Below are positions 37,791 to 45,165 of a DNA stretch of 50,986 bases, piece after piece. Below the pieces are notes generated by a model that was given only the letters and a program-made list of their open reading frames with translations, did not search any database and had not been told where the DNA came from. A program made the translations under genes and the position numbers. The DNA comes from Candidatus Acetothermia bacterium JdFR-48 (GTDB taxonomy: Bacteria; Bipolaricaulota; Bipolaricaulia; Bipolaricaulales; Bipolaricaulaceae): contig MTNJ01000032.1 of the NCBI GenBank assembly GCA_002011425.1, positions 1-50,986 on the forward strand. The letters are read 5' to 3'. Numbering within the stretch: position 1 is the stretch's first letter; the number at the start of each line of letters is the position of its first letter.

Positions 37791-38158
37791 CGGGGTACCT
37801 TGTAGGGGAAGGGAGGTACCCCGATGTTGAGCAAGGACGAACCCGAGGTGCTTCTGCGGGAAACGGTGAGGGAAGTGGTGGCCGAAGAGCTCCAAGCCCT
37901 TCTTTTCCTGGAACGGGAGGCGTTCATCCAGGAAAACGGGGGACGGGTGAACGGCTCCTACCCCCGAAGACTGGACACCCCTTTCGGCCAGGTACAGTTC
38001 CGCGTCCCCCGCGATCTGCAAGGCCGGTTCAGGCCCCCCCTCTTCGCTCCCCACGCCAGAAGGGCCGCGGACCTCGTCGACCTGGTACTTTATGCCCTGG
38101 GGTCCCAGAACGGGTGGTGGGCGAGGTGATGGGATACCTTCTCGGGTACCTCATTTGA
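37791..38158 (+). pseudogene. IS256 (mutator)-type transposase remnant, frameshifted and truncated
   Basis: From ATG 37824 the frame reads MLSKDEPEVLLRETVREVV and later RRLDTPFGQVQFRVPRDLQG, the N-terminal region of IS256-type transposases. Homology switches frame after LVLYALG to VPERVVGEVMGYLLGY, so one base is missing in the GGGG run near 38100. A stop follows at 38156-38158 and the catalytic DDE part is gone. A perfect 10-bp hairpin (37791-37800 with 37814-37823) sits directly before the ATG and covers its GGGAGG site. Confidence 0.7.
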
Positions 38159-38586
38159 GGTTCGAAAACGTCCGGATCTATCAATCAAAGGTCAATCCCC
38201 GAGGGGTGATCCTTGAAGCCCTTGTCACCAGCGATGGAAACTTCCATATCAGCTGTGGACGGGTAATTGGGTGGGTTTACGTAACGGATGCAGACGGCTA
38301 TCTGATCGACAAGTACCAAGTAGAGTCCCATACCATGCTCCCCGCGAGCAAATATATCCACCGAGAGACATGGGAAGCGCCTGCAGATTCGCCCAGTGGC
38401 GCTTATCAATTTCACCTGGACTCGTGGGATCCTCTTGTACGTTGGGGAAAAGCCGTAGCGATATTCCCTAACCATCCCGGTAGAACTCGAGTTCCGAGGG
38501 TTTTCATGCTCCAGAAACGGGAGGGAGCAAGCGCCCCTTTTTTGAGGATGAGATTTTGGAGGTTGTGCGCTAAATTTAAGCTGTGA
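38155..38586 (+). CDS. Hypothetical protein, possibly a gene fragment left beside the IS remnant
   Basis: This frame is open from the IS remnant to a stop at 38584-38586. It encodes about 143 aa of mixed beta content (ALVTSDGNFHISCGRVIGWV, TDADGYLIDKYQVESHT, SGAYQFHLDSWDPLVRWGKA). A TTG at 38155 is the only early start and has no Shine-Dalgarno, so the true N-terminus may have been lost to the IS insertion. Its stop overlaps the epsilon start (GTGA). I do not recognise the family. Confidence 0.4.
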   Translation: MRFENVRIYQSKVNPRGVILEALVTSDGNFHISCGRVIGWVYVTDADGYLIDKYQVESHTMLPASKYIHRETWEAPADSPSGAYQFHLDSWDPLVRWGKAVAIFPNHPGRTRVPRVFMLQKREGASAPFLRMRFWRLCAKFKL

Positions 38587-38837
38587 AGTGTGAGGTCATC
38601 GCTTGCGATCGGGTGGTCTTTTCCGCAGAGATGAAATCCGTGACCACACGGACTCCGGAAGGGGCGTTAGGGATCCTTCCTCGTCATGCCCCGGCCGCGT
38701 TTGTGTTGGTCGACGCTCCGCTGCGTGTCCGCACTCCCTCCGGTGAACTCACCTTTCGGGTGAAAAACGGCCTCGCGAGGGTGTCGCCGGAAGGGGTCAT
38801 CGTGCTCGCCGACTCCGTCGAGGAGACACATGCGTAG
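38583..38837 (+). CDS. atpC: Short F-type ATP synthase subunit epsilon, displaced from the main cluster
   Basis: 84 aa. The order of strands matches the epsilon N-terminal beta-sandwich: MKCEVIACDRVVFSAEMKSV, then the hallmark EGALGILPRHAPAAFVL (family EGxxGILPxHxP), then VKNGLARVSPEGVIVLADSVEE. The usual C-terminal two-helix domain (about 45 residues) is absent, so epsilon-type inhibition of ATP hydrolysis by helix extension is not expected. It lies 24 kb from atpD and overlaps fabF by 8 nt. The start is GTG with no good Shine-Dalgarno, coupled to the upstream ORF. Confidence 0.85.
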   Translation: MKCEVIACDRVVFSAEMKSVTTRTPEGALGILPRHAPAAFVLVDAPLRVRTPSGELTFRVKNGLARVSPEGVIVLADSVEETHA

Positions 38838-40059
38838 AGTTTTCGTCTCCGGGATAGGGGTAATAAGCCCCCTCGGGATTGGGACGGACGCGTTCTTCCA
38901 GGGCCTAAAAGAAGCGCGGGTGGCGATACGCCGGGTGGACGGACTCCTGGACCTGGAGGGAATAAAGTCCAAGGTGGGCGCCCCGGTGGTGGACTTCGAG
39001 CCCCGCGATTTCATCTCTCCCAAGAAGGCGCGACGCCTCGGGCGGGCGACCCAGTTCGCCCTGGCAGCGGCCCACCTCGCCCTCCGCGAGGCCGGTCTCG
39101 TTTCACGGAGGGACCCGTCCGGCGGTGTGATCATGGGGACGGGGATCGGCCCGGTGGAGGCGATGATCGAGAATCTCCACGCCCTGGAGAACAGGGGGCC
39201 AGAGAGGGTCTCCCCGTTCTTCGTTCCCACCATGATGCCGAACGCCACCGCAGCCGAGGTGGGTATCGAATTCGGCCTGAGGGGCCCGAACACCGGCGTC
39301 GTCACGGCATGCGCTTCCGGCGGTCACGCCATTGGGCTCGCATGGCACTGGATCCGTGCCGGCGTGGTGGAGTGGGCTCTGGCGGGAGGAACGGAGGCGG
39401 TGATGCTTCGGCTCGTGTACGCAGGATTCGATCGCATGGGGGCTCTCTCCCGCTGTCCCGACCCAGAGCGTGCCTCCCGGCCCTTCGATGCGAACCGGGA
39501 CGGCTTCGTCATGGGGGAGGGGGCTTGCGTCCTAGTGCTCGAATCCGAAGGACACCTGCGGGCGCGGGGCGGCGAGGCGCTGGCGGAGCTCGCCGGGTTC
39601 GGGGCGAGCTGTGACGCGCACCACATCACTGCTCCTCCCGAGGACGGGGCGGGAGCACGCCGCGCCATGGAAATGGCGTTGCAAAGCGCCGGTATACCGC
39701 CCGAAGCGGTGGACTACATCAATGCCCATGGGACTTCCACCGTGCTCAACGATCTCGTGGAGACCCGGGCCATCAAAGCCCTGTTCGGGGCGCGCGCCTA
39801 TGAGATCCCCGTGAGCTCCACGAAGTCCCAGATTGGGCACCTCCTCGGGGCGGCCGGCGCGGTTGAGGCCGCGGCGGCCATTTTTCCCTTGCTCGAGGAC
39901 GTGGTCCCCGCCACCGTCACATGGCGGGAGCGTGACCCCGAATGTGACCTAGATTACGTCCCCGGCCGACCAAGGGCCGCCAAGGTGAAGGTTTCCCTCT
40001 CCAACTCCTTCGGCTTCGGAGGCCAGAACGCCTGCCTCCTCTTTCGCGCGGTGGGGTGA
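38830..40059 (+). CDS. fabF: Beta-ketoacyl-ACP synthase II
   Basis: 409 aa condensing enzyme of fatty acid elongation. The Cys-His-His triad is C161 (TACASGGHA), H300 (NAHGTST) and H337 (SQIGHLLGAAGA). The C-terminus has SNSFGFGGQNA, the usual loop. No other fab genes or acyl carrier protein are adjacent. It overlaps the epsilon gene by 8 nt and converges with the macrodomain gene, 4 nt apart. Confidence 0.95.
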   Translation: MRRVFVSGIGVISPLGIGTDAFFQGLKEARVAIRRVDGLLDLEGIKSKVGAPVVDFEPRDFISPKKARRLGRATQFALAAAHLALREAGLVSRRDPSGGVIMGTGIGPVEAMIENLHALENRGPERVSPFFVPTMMPNATAAEVGIEFGLRGPNTGVVTACASGGHAIGLAWHWIRAGVVEWALAGGTEAVMLRLVYAGFDRMGALSRCPDPERASRPFDANRDGFVMGEGACVLVLESEGHLRARGGEALAELAGFGASCDAHHITAPPEDGAGARRAMEMALQSAGIPPEAVDYINAHGTSTVLNDLVETRAIKALFGARAYEIPVSSTKSQIGHLLGAAGAVEAAAAIFPLLEDVVPATVTWRERDPECDLDYVPGRPRAAKVKVSLSNSFGFGGQNACLLFRAVG

Positions 40060-40063
40060 GCGA

Positions 40064-40624
40064 TCAACCTTCGGCCCCGATCCTCTTCCACGCCGCGCGG
40101 TAGGCCTCGAAATCGGCGTCGGAGAAGAGGACGAACCTTACCTCCTTCAAGATCCCGGGGTTTCCCTCCAAGAAGGACTTCACCGTCCTCAGGGCGATCT
40201 CCGCGGCTTGATCCACTGGATACCCGTAGACCCCCGTGGAAATGCTGGGGAAGGCAATGGTCTTTATCCCCTTCTCCACAGCGAGGGCTAGGCAGGATCG
40301 GTAAGCCTTGGCGAGGAGCTCCGGTTCCCCTTTTGTCCCGCCGTGCCACACCGGGCCCACGGTGTGGATGACCCACTTGGCGGGCAGGTTTCCCCCGGTC
40401 GTGATCACCGCCTCGCCAGTCCGCAATCGCCCCCGCTCGCGCCGAATCCGTGCCGCCTCATCGGTCACCTGGGGGCCACCCGCACGGTGGATGGCGCCTG
40501 AGACCCCGCCTCCGGGGGTGAGCTCGGGGTTTGCCGAGTTCACGATGGCCTCCACCGCCTCCACCGTGATGTCGCCCTTCAGGAGCACCAATTTTGTTTT
40601 TCCCATATCCACCTCGAACCGCAT
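40064..40624 (-). CDS. Macrodomain protein (ADP-ribose/O-acetyl-ADP-ribose hydrolase type)
   Basis: 186 aa. Conserved loops are GDITVEAVEAIVNSANPEL, GGGVSGAIHRAGG and the phosphate-binding ISTGVYGYP. This matches the YmdB/Af1521/MacroD class, which removes ADP-ribose or deacetylates O-acetyl-ADP-ribose. AGGAGG lies 5 nt before the ATG. It is divergent from the nitrilase-like gene. Confidence 0.93.
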   Translation of the reverse strand: MRFEVDMGKTKLVLLKGDITVEAVEAIVNSANPELTPGGGVSGAIHRAGGPQVTDEAARIRRERGRLRTGEAVITTGGNLPAKWVIHTVGPVWHGGTKGEPELLAKAYRSCLALAVEKGIKTIAFPSISTGVYGYPVDQAAEIALRTVKSFLEGNPGILKEVRFVLFSDADFEAYRAAWKRIGAEG

Positions 40625-40642
40625 CGGCGCCTCCTCTCAAGT

Positions 40643-40672
40643 TTGTGGAGCGTTCCCGGCTTCGGTTATCGT
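40643..40672 (+). promoter_or_regulatory. Promoter of the nitrilase-like gene, probably leaderless
   Basis: TTGTGG (40643-40648), an 18-nt spacer and TATCGT (40667-40672) end exactly 8 nt before the ATG at 40681. No Shine-Dalgarno is visible. Confidence 0.42.
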
Positions 40673-40680
40673 GTCTCGCT

Positions 40681-41478
40681 ATGAGAGTAGGATATGTGCA
40701 GTTTAAGCCGCAGTTTGGCGAGGTAAAGGGAAACATCGCGCGGGCGTTCGCCCTCATAGAGAGGAAAAGCGCGGACCTCTGGGTACTGCCGGAGCTCTTC
40801 TCCACCGGATACCTCTTCGCCTCGCGGAGCGATCTCCTCGAGCTCGCGGAACCGGTGCCCGAAGGTCGGACGACCCGGGCGCTCCTCGAGTTCGCCCGGG
40901 ACCGGGGGACGTTCCTCGTGGCTGGCCTCGCCGAGCGCGACGGGGCCAAGGTTTACAACTCCGCGGTGGTGGCCGGCCCCGGAGGCTTTATCGGCCGCTA
41001 CCGCAAGCTTCACCTCTTCGGCAAAGAGAAGGTCTGGTTCGACCCCGGGGACCTCCCCCTGGAGCCCTTTCTCCTGGATCGGGTCAAGATCGGGGTCATG
41101 ATCTGCTTCGACCACTTCTTCCCCGAGGTGGCACGAACCCTCTCCCTGCGGGGGGCCCAGCTCATCTGCCACCCCGCCAACCTCGTCCTCCCCGGGATGG
41201 GGCAACTCTCCATGAGGGTGCGGGCTATGGAGAACCGGGTGTTCACGGTGACGGCGAACCGGATCGGGGAGGAAGCCCGTGGCGGGGAGGTGCTCCGGTT
41301 CACCGGGGAATCCCAGGTGGTGACGCCAGACGGGGCGGTGCTCTCGCGGGCATCCCGGGATCGAGAGGAGGCAAAGGCAGTGGAGGTAGAGCTGGAGAGA
41401 GCCCTGGACAAGCGGATCACCCGGTACAACGACCTCTTCGCTGACCGGCGTCCTGACTTCTACGTCCTCTGGGCGTGA
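40681..41478 (+). CDS. Carbon-nitrogen hydrolase (nitrilase superfamily)
   Basis: 265 aa, starting at ATG 40681. The catalytic Glu-Lys-Cys triad is E38 (LPELF), K109 (YRKLHLFG) and C142 (MICFDHFFPE). The single domain resembles omega-amidase or N-carbamoyl-type hydrolases more than NAD synthetase amidase domains. The substrate is not readable and neighbours give no hint. Confidence 0.9.
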   Translation: MRVGYVQFKPQFGEVKGNIARAFALIERKSADLWVLPELFSTGYLFASRSDLLELAEPVPEGRTTRALLEFARDRGTFLVAGLAERDGAKVYNSAVVAGPGGFIGRYRKLHLFGKEKVWFDPGDLPLEPFLLDRVKIGVMICFDHFFPEVARTLSLRGAQLICHPANLVLPGMGQLSMRVRAMENRVFTVTANRIGEEARGGEVLRFTGESQVVTPDGAVLSRASRDREEAKAVEVELERALDKRITRYNDLFADRRPDFYVLWA

Positions 41479-41509
41479 GGGAGGTCCGGGGGATAATCCG
41501 GAGGTGGGA

Positions 41510-42280
41510 ATGGCGGCGCTGATCTCCCTGTTCGTGGTGGTAGTCCTCTCCCTGGTGGTGACGCGGGTGGCTACGGTGGCCCTTACCCTCACGGGGTTAT
41601 CTCGGGAAGTGGCGCGGTTTCAGGCACGCTCCGCGTTCAGCGGAGTGGGGTTCACCACCTCCGAGGCCGAGTTCGTGGTATCCCACCCCGTGAGGCGACG
41701 GATCATCCTCCTCCTGATGCTCCTCGGGAATGCAGGGTTCGTTTCGGCCATCGCCTCGCTGGTCCTCTCCTTCCTCACCGCCGCCGGTCCACGGGAAGTC
41801 GCGGTACGGCTCCTGATCCTCATCCTCGGGTTGGGGACGCTGTGGGGCCTGGCGCGCAGCAAGCTCGTGGATCGGTACGTGGGCCGGTTCATCGGGTGGG
41901 CCCTCGCCCGCTGGACCCACATCGAGGTGCGCGACTACGCGAGCGTGCTCGAGTTACACGGGGATTACCGCGTGGTGGAACACGAGGTGGGCGCGGATGA
42001 CTGGCTCGCCGGGAAGACGTTGGCAGACCTGGAGCTCCGCGAGGAGGGGGTTTTGGTCCTGGGCATCCGCCGCGAGGACGGCACCTATATCGGCGCCCCA
42101 CGGGGGTGGACCGCGGTCCGGCCCGGGGACACGCTGATCATCTACGGCCGAGCGGGGCTCCTGGAGGAGCTCTGTCGCCGCCGCGCAGGTCCCGCGGGAG
42201 ATCGGGCACACCTCGAGGCGGTGGCGGAGCAGGAGAGGATTCTGGAACGGGAGCGCTTGGGAGATTCGATCAGTCGGTGA
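41510..42280 (+). CDS. Membrane protein with C-terminal TrkA-C (RCK_C) domain
   Basis: About 256 aa. I choose ATG 41510, 5 nt after GGAGG, over GTG 41504. About three to four transmembrane helices (ISLFVVVVLSLVVTRV, RIILLLMLLGNAGFVSAI, AVRLLILILGLGTLWGLA) are followed by a TrkA-C regulatory domain (about 155-220: AGKTLADLELREEGVLVLGI, VRPGDTLIIYG). TrkA-C domains sense ligands such as nucleotides in ion transport systems. The protein has no recognisable pore; it may regulate a K+ or anion transporter. It converges with and overlaps the end of rnc by 11 nt. Confidence 0.78.
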   Translation: MAALISLFVVVVLSLVVTRVATVALTLTGLSREVARFQARSAFSGVGFTTSEAEFVVSHPVRRRIILLLMLLGNAGFVSAIASLVLSFLTAAGPREVAVRLLILILGLGTLWGLARSKLVDRYVGRFIGWALARWTHIEVRDYASVLELHGDYRVVEHEVGADDWLAGKTLADLELREEGVLVLGIRREDGTYIGAPRGWTAVRPGDTLIIYGRAGLLEELCRRRAGPAGDRAHLEAVAEQERILERERLGDSISR

Positions 42281-42956
42281 TCTCCCCGAACTTCAGGTAG
42301 AGCCGCTTCGCCGCGGCCTGTTCCGCCTCCTTGAGGTTGCGTCCACGGCCCACCGCGCGTTCCCCACCCAGGGTCGCCTCCACGGTGAACACCTTTTCGT
42401 GCTCCGGTCCCTCCGTCTCCACGAGGGCGTAACGGGGGAGCTCGCCGAAACGTTTCTGGCCGAGCTCCTGGAGGAGGCTCTTGTAGTCCTCGGGCTGCCG
42501 GGTGGCGACCTCCGAGATCCGCTCGCCGTACAGACGGCGCACGAAATCGCGCGTGTACTCGTAGCCCTTCCTCAGGAAGGCGACGGCGATGATGGCCTCT
42601 AGGGCCGCGGCGAGGACCGAGGGCCGCTCCCGCACCCCGAGCTCCTCGGCACCCTCCGATACGAGGAGGTACCTCCCGAGCCCGAGTTCCCCGGCGATCT
42701 CGGCGAGCACCGGCCTCGATACGAGCACCGATCTCAACCTGGTGAGTTCCCCTTCGTCCCGCTCGGGGAAACGGTGGAAGAGAACGTCGGCCATTACCAA
42801 GTCCAGCACCGCGTCTCCCAGGAACTCCAACCGCTCATTGCTCTCGAGCCCCGCCTCATGGGCGTAGGAAGCGTGGCGGAGGGCGGGAATCAGCTCCCGC
42901 GGCTCGAGGTCCAAGTCGAGGACAGCGATAAGAGGGGAAACGTCTTGAGGCTCCAT
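42270..42956 (-). CDS. rnc: Ribonuclease III
   Basis: 228 aa double-strand-specific RNase that processes rRNA precursors and some mRNAs. The signature ERLEFLGDAVLDLVMADVLF is followed by EAIIAVAFLRKGY with the second catalytic acidic cluster, and a double-stranded RNA-binding domain at the C-terminus (DYKSLLQELGQKRFG to LKEAEQAAAKRLYL). The ATG 42956 lies one base after the encoded CCA of tRNA-Gln and has no Shine-Dalgarno. tRNA maturation would yield a message starting almost at the AUG. Confidence 0.94.
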   Translation of the reverse strand: MEPQDVSPLIAVLDLDLEPRELIPALRHASYAHEAGLESNERLEFLGDAVLDLVMADVLFHRFPERDEGELTRLRSVLVSRPVLAEIAGELGLGRYLLVSEGAEELGVRERPSVLAAALEAIIAVAFLRKGYEYTRDFVRRLYGERISEVATRQPEDYKSLLQELGQKRFGELPRYALVETEGPEHEKVFTVEATLGGERAVGRGRNLKEAEQAAAKRLYLKFGEITD

Positions 42957-42957
42957 G

Positions 42958-43031
42958 TGGCTAGGGCGGGAGGATTCGAACCTCCACAACGGGATCCAAA
43001 GTCCCGCGGCCTACCGTTAGCCGACGCCCTA
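42958..43031 (-). tRNA. tRNA-Gln (anticodon TTG)
   Basis: 74 nt including an encoded CCA. Acceptor stem TAGGGCG/CGCCCTA pairs fully with the U1-A72 pair typical of tRNA-Gln, and the discriminator is G. The anticodon stem-loop is CGGGA-CTTTGGA-TCCCG with anticodon TTG, and the T-arm is GGAGG-TTCGAAT-CCTCC. One nucleotide separates its 3' end from the rnc start codon on the same strand. Confidence 0.95.
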
Positions 43032-43110
43032 GTGGGGGCATCCTAAATCTTATTGGTGAAGGGAAGAGATGACAAGATCCACCCACTTCATAAGTGCTTA
43101 CGCATGGGGA

Positions 43111-44568
43111 TCACTCGTTGTGCGGGATCTTGAGGGTACTCCCCCCGATGAATTCCCGCACCAGGTGATCGCCAGGGATCAGCGAATGGTCTTGGGTCTC
43201 CCACATGGTGAGCCCCTCCACCGCGGTGAGGAGCGCGCTTACCCGCTGATAGCGAATGCGGGCGTCGAGGAAGGCCTCGTAGGGGACAAGCTCCTCGGGC
43301 TCGGGCCAGATACCGTCCGGGACGAAATGCGGCTTCAGCACTGGGAGGTCGAACGGCATCCCCCCGTTGATGGTGTGGTCAGCGAGGCCCATCAGGGGGA
43401 TGATGGAGAAAAGCTCCCCGGCTCGCACGTAGTGCCAGTGGAGGAGAGTCTGCAGGGGCGGATGGTTCCGGTGTTTCGCATCCCGCAGCATCCGCCGGAG
43501 CAACCGCACGTCGGTGAACTGGGTGAGGCGACCGGTGGATCCGTCCCCCTCGTACATCATGTTGCAGGCCTCGATGTAAATCCGAAACATCATCGGCCGA
43601 TCGATCCCCTCGGTGAGGGGTGGGTAGAAGCCATGGAGGCAGTCGAGGAGGAGAATCTGATCTCGCTCCAGTTTCACCCGTTTCGTTCCCACGTGCTCGC
43701 CCACCTTGAAATCGTAGATGGGCTTTTCGATGACTTTCCCCTCGAGGAGCATCTTCAGGTGTTTGTTTATGAGCTGGATGTCCAGGGCCTCAGGGGTTTC
43801 GAAGTTGCGGTCGTTGATCCAATCGGTGGGGTGTTCCACCAGGGGCCAGAAATAATCATCGAGGTTCAACATGAGAAATCGAAGCCCCTCCCGTTCAAGG
43901 CGTTGGGTAAGCTTCACCGTAGTGGTCGTTTTCCCGGAAGAGGAAGGACCGGAGATCCAGATCATACGGATGTCGTCCCCCCTCTCGAGTCGCTCCAGGA
44001 CCTTCCGCGCGGCCTCGTCCAGGGAACGTTCGTAAATCTCGGTGGCCTCCTCGATGAGCCACTTTATCCGCCCGGAGCGGATGAGTTCATTTAACCCCGC
44101 TACGGTGTCGCAACCGTGTGACCTGTTCCATTCCAGGATTTTCTCGTGGAAGGGCGTGGGGTAGCCGTTTCCCACGAATTGGTCCACGGTGATGGCCCCA
44201 GCCCGCACCCAGTGCTTGCCCCACCGCCAACACTCGTAAGCATCGGCCACAGTGACGAAGCCAAAGCTGCGGAGCACGTGGATCACGGTATCCTGGATCT
44301 CCTCGATGGTGGGAGGGAAGTTGGCGATCCAATGGCGCGGGTCGCGGTTCAACACGATGACCACGATGTCGGAGAGGAACTGAGCGATTCTCTCATCGTC
44401 ACCATAAGCGTCGAAGAGGTGACCGTTAACCCCTTCCAACCGGTCCAGCGAGAAGCCGCCCACGGACCGGGCCGCACGCAAGATGGCAGAATAGATCCGG
44501 CCCTGATCGAAGGGGACGAGGGACCTGTCACGTTTCTGTACCTTCCGGATACGGTTCTGTACGGCCAT
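43111..44568 (-). CDS. ATP-cone domain fused to a uridine kinase/phosphoribulokinase-like protein
   Basis: 485 aa. Residues 8-120 form an ATP-cone-like region (KVQKRDRSLVPFDQGRIYSAI), a nucleotide-sensing module best known from ribonucleotide reductase and NrdR. After a linker, the P-loop GPSSSGKTTTTVKL (207-) begins a uridine kinase-like domain with LNLDDYFW, typical of the family, and a Walker B-like LLLDCLHG. Similar fused proteins occur in Thermotogae, where the substrate is unsettled to my knowledge. A TATAAT box lies 8 nt before the ATG. Confidence 0.82.
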   Translation of the reverse strand: MAVQNRIRKVQKRDRSLVPFDQGRIYSAILRAARSVGGFSLDRLEGVNGHLFDAYGDDERIAQFLSDIVVIVLNRDPRHWIANFPPTIEEIQDTVIHVLRSFGFVTVADAYECWRWGKHWVRAGAITVDQFVGNGYPTPFHEKILEWNRSHGCDTVAGLNELIRSGRIKWLIEEATEIYERSLDEAARKVLERLERGDDIRMIWISGPSSSGKTTTTVKLTQRLEREGLRFLMLNLDDYFWPLVEHPTDWINDRNFETPEALDIQLINKHLKMLLEGKVIEKPIYDFKVGEHVGTKRVKLERDQILLLDCLHGFYPPLTEGIDRPMMFRIYIEACNMMYEGDGSTGRLTQFTDVRLLRRMLRDAKHRNHPPLQTLLHWHYVRAGELFSIIPLMGLADHTINGGMPFDLPVLKPHFVPDGIWPEPEELVPYEAFLDARIRYQRVSALLTAVEGLTMWETQDHSLIPGDHLVREFIGGSTLKIPHNE

Positions 44569-44576
44569 CTTGTCGA

Positions 44577-44582
44577 ATTATA
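44577..44582 (-). promoter_or_regulatory. -10 box of the ATP-cone kinase gene, probably leaderless
   Basis: TATAAT on the minus strand ends exactly 8 nt before the ATG at 44568, with no Shine-Dalgarno. A -35 box is less clear: TTGTAC lies 19 nt further upstream. Confidence 0.45.
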
Positions 44583-44655
44583 TAGCGCCAAATCCATTCC
44601 CGTACAACTCACTTTAACGGATGTTGCGGTAAGATTTCGATGGGAAGGAGGTCGG

Positions 44656-45054
44656 ATGGAAGTACGGGTTAGCTGGCACGAGGGGATGCGGTTCGTCGGC
44701 ATTGGGCCCTCCAAACATGCCGTGGTGATGGACACAGACGCCGTAGGAGGCGAAGGGACAGGGCCGCGACCGGTGGAACTCATGCTCATGGCCCTGGGCG
44801 GTTGCACCGCAATGGATATCGTGGCGATCCTGAAAAAGATGCGAACGCCGCCCCAAAGGTTCGAAGTGCTCGTCCAGGCGGAACGCGCCGCCGAGCACCC
44901 TAAAGCGGTGAGGAAAGTCCACCTCACCTATCGCGCCTGGGGCGTCCCCATGGAGAACCTGGAGCGGGCCGCTCAGCTCTCCCAGGAGCGCTATTGTTCC
45001 GTCTCCCACTCCCTCAGTGCGGAGCTCTCCTTCTCCGTCGAGGTCCGGGACTGA
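44656..45054 (+). CDS. OsmC-family peroxiredoxin-like protein
   Basis: 132 aa, starting at ATG 44656 with AAGGAGG upstream. Conserved peroxidatic and resolving cysteines are C50 (LGGCTAMD) and C114 (RYCSVSHSL). OsmC/YhfA proteins reduce organic hydroperoxides. It is divergent from the ATP-cone kinase gene, with an 87-nt shared region. Confidence 0.93.
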   Translation: MEVRVSWHEGMRFVGIGPSKHAVVMDTDAVGGEGTGPRPVELMLMALGGCTAMDIVAILKKMRTPPQRFEVLVQAERAAEHPKAVRKVHLTYRAWGVPMENLERAAQLSQERYCSVSHSLSAELSFSVEVRD

Positions 45055-45165
45055 GGCGGTGGGAATACTCTCCGAGGACCAGCCGGAGCGGGCATGCGGC
45101 CCCCGCGAGCGGAAATCTTTGGCGGAAGTGGCGTTTTGGGAGTACCTTGATGGGGAAGGAGAGCG

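Noticed and set aside
42957..42989. Extension of rnc upstream to an ATG at 42989
   Set aside because: The extra residues would be encoded by the tRNA-Gln sequence.
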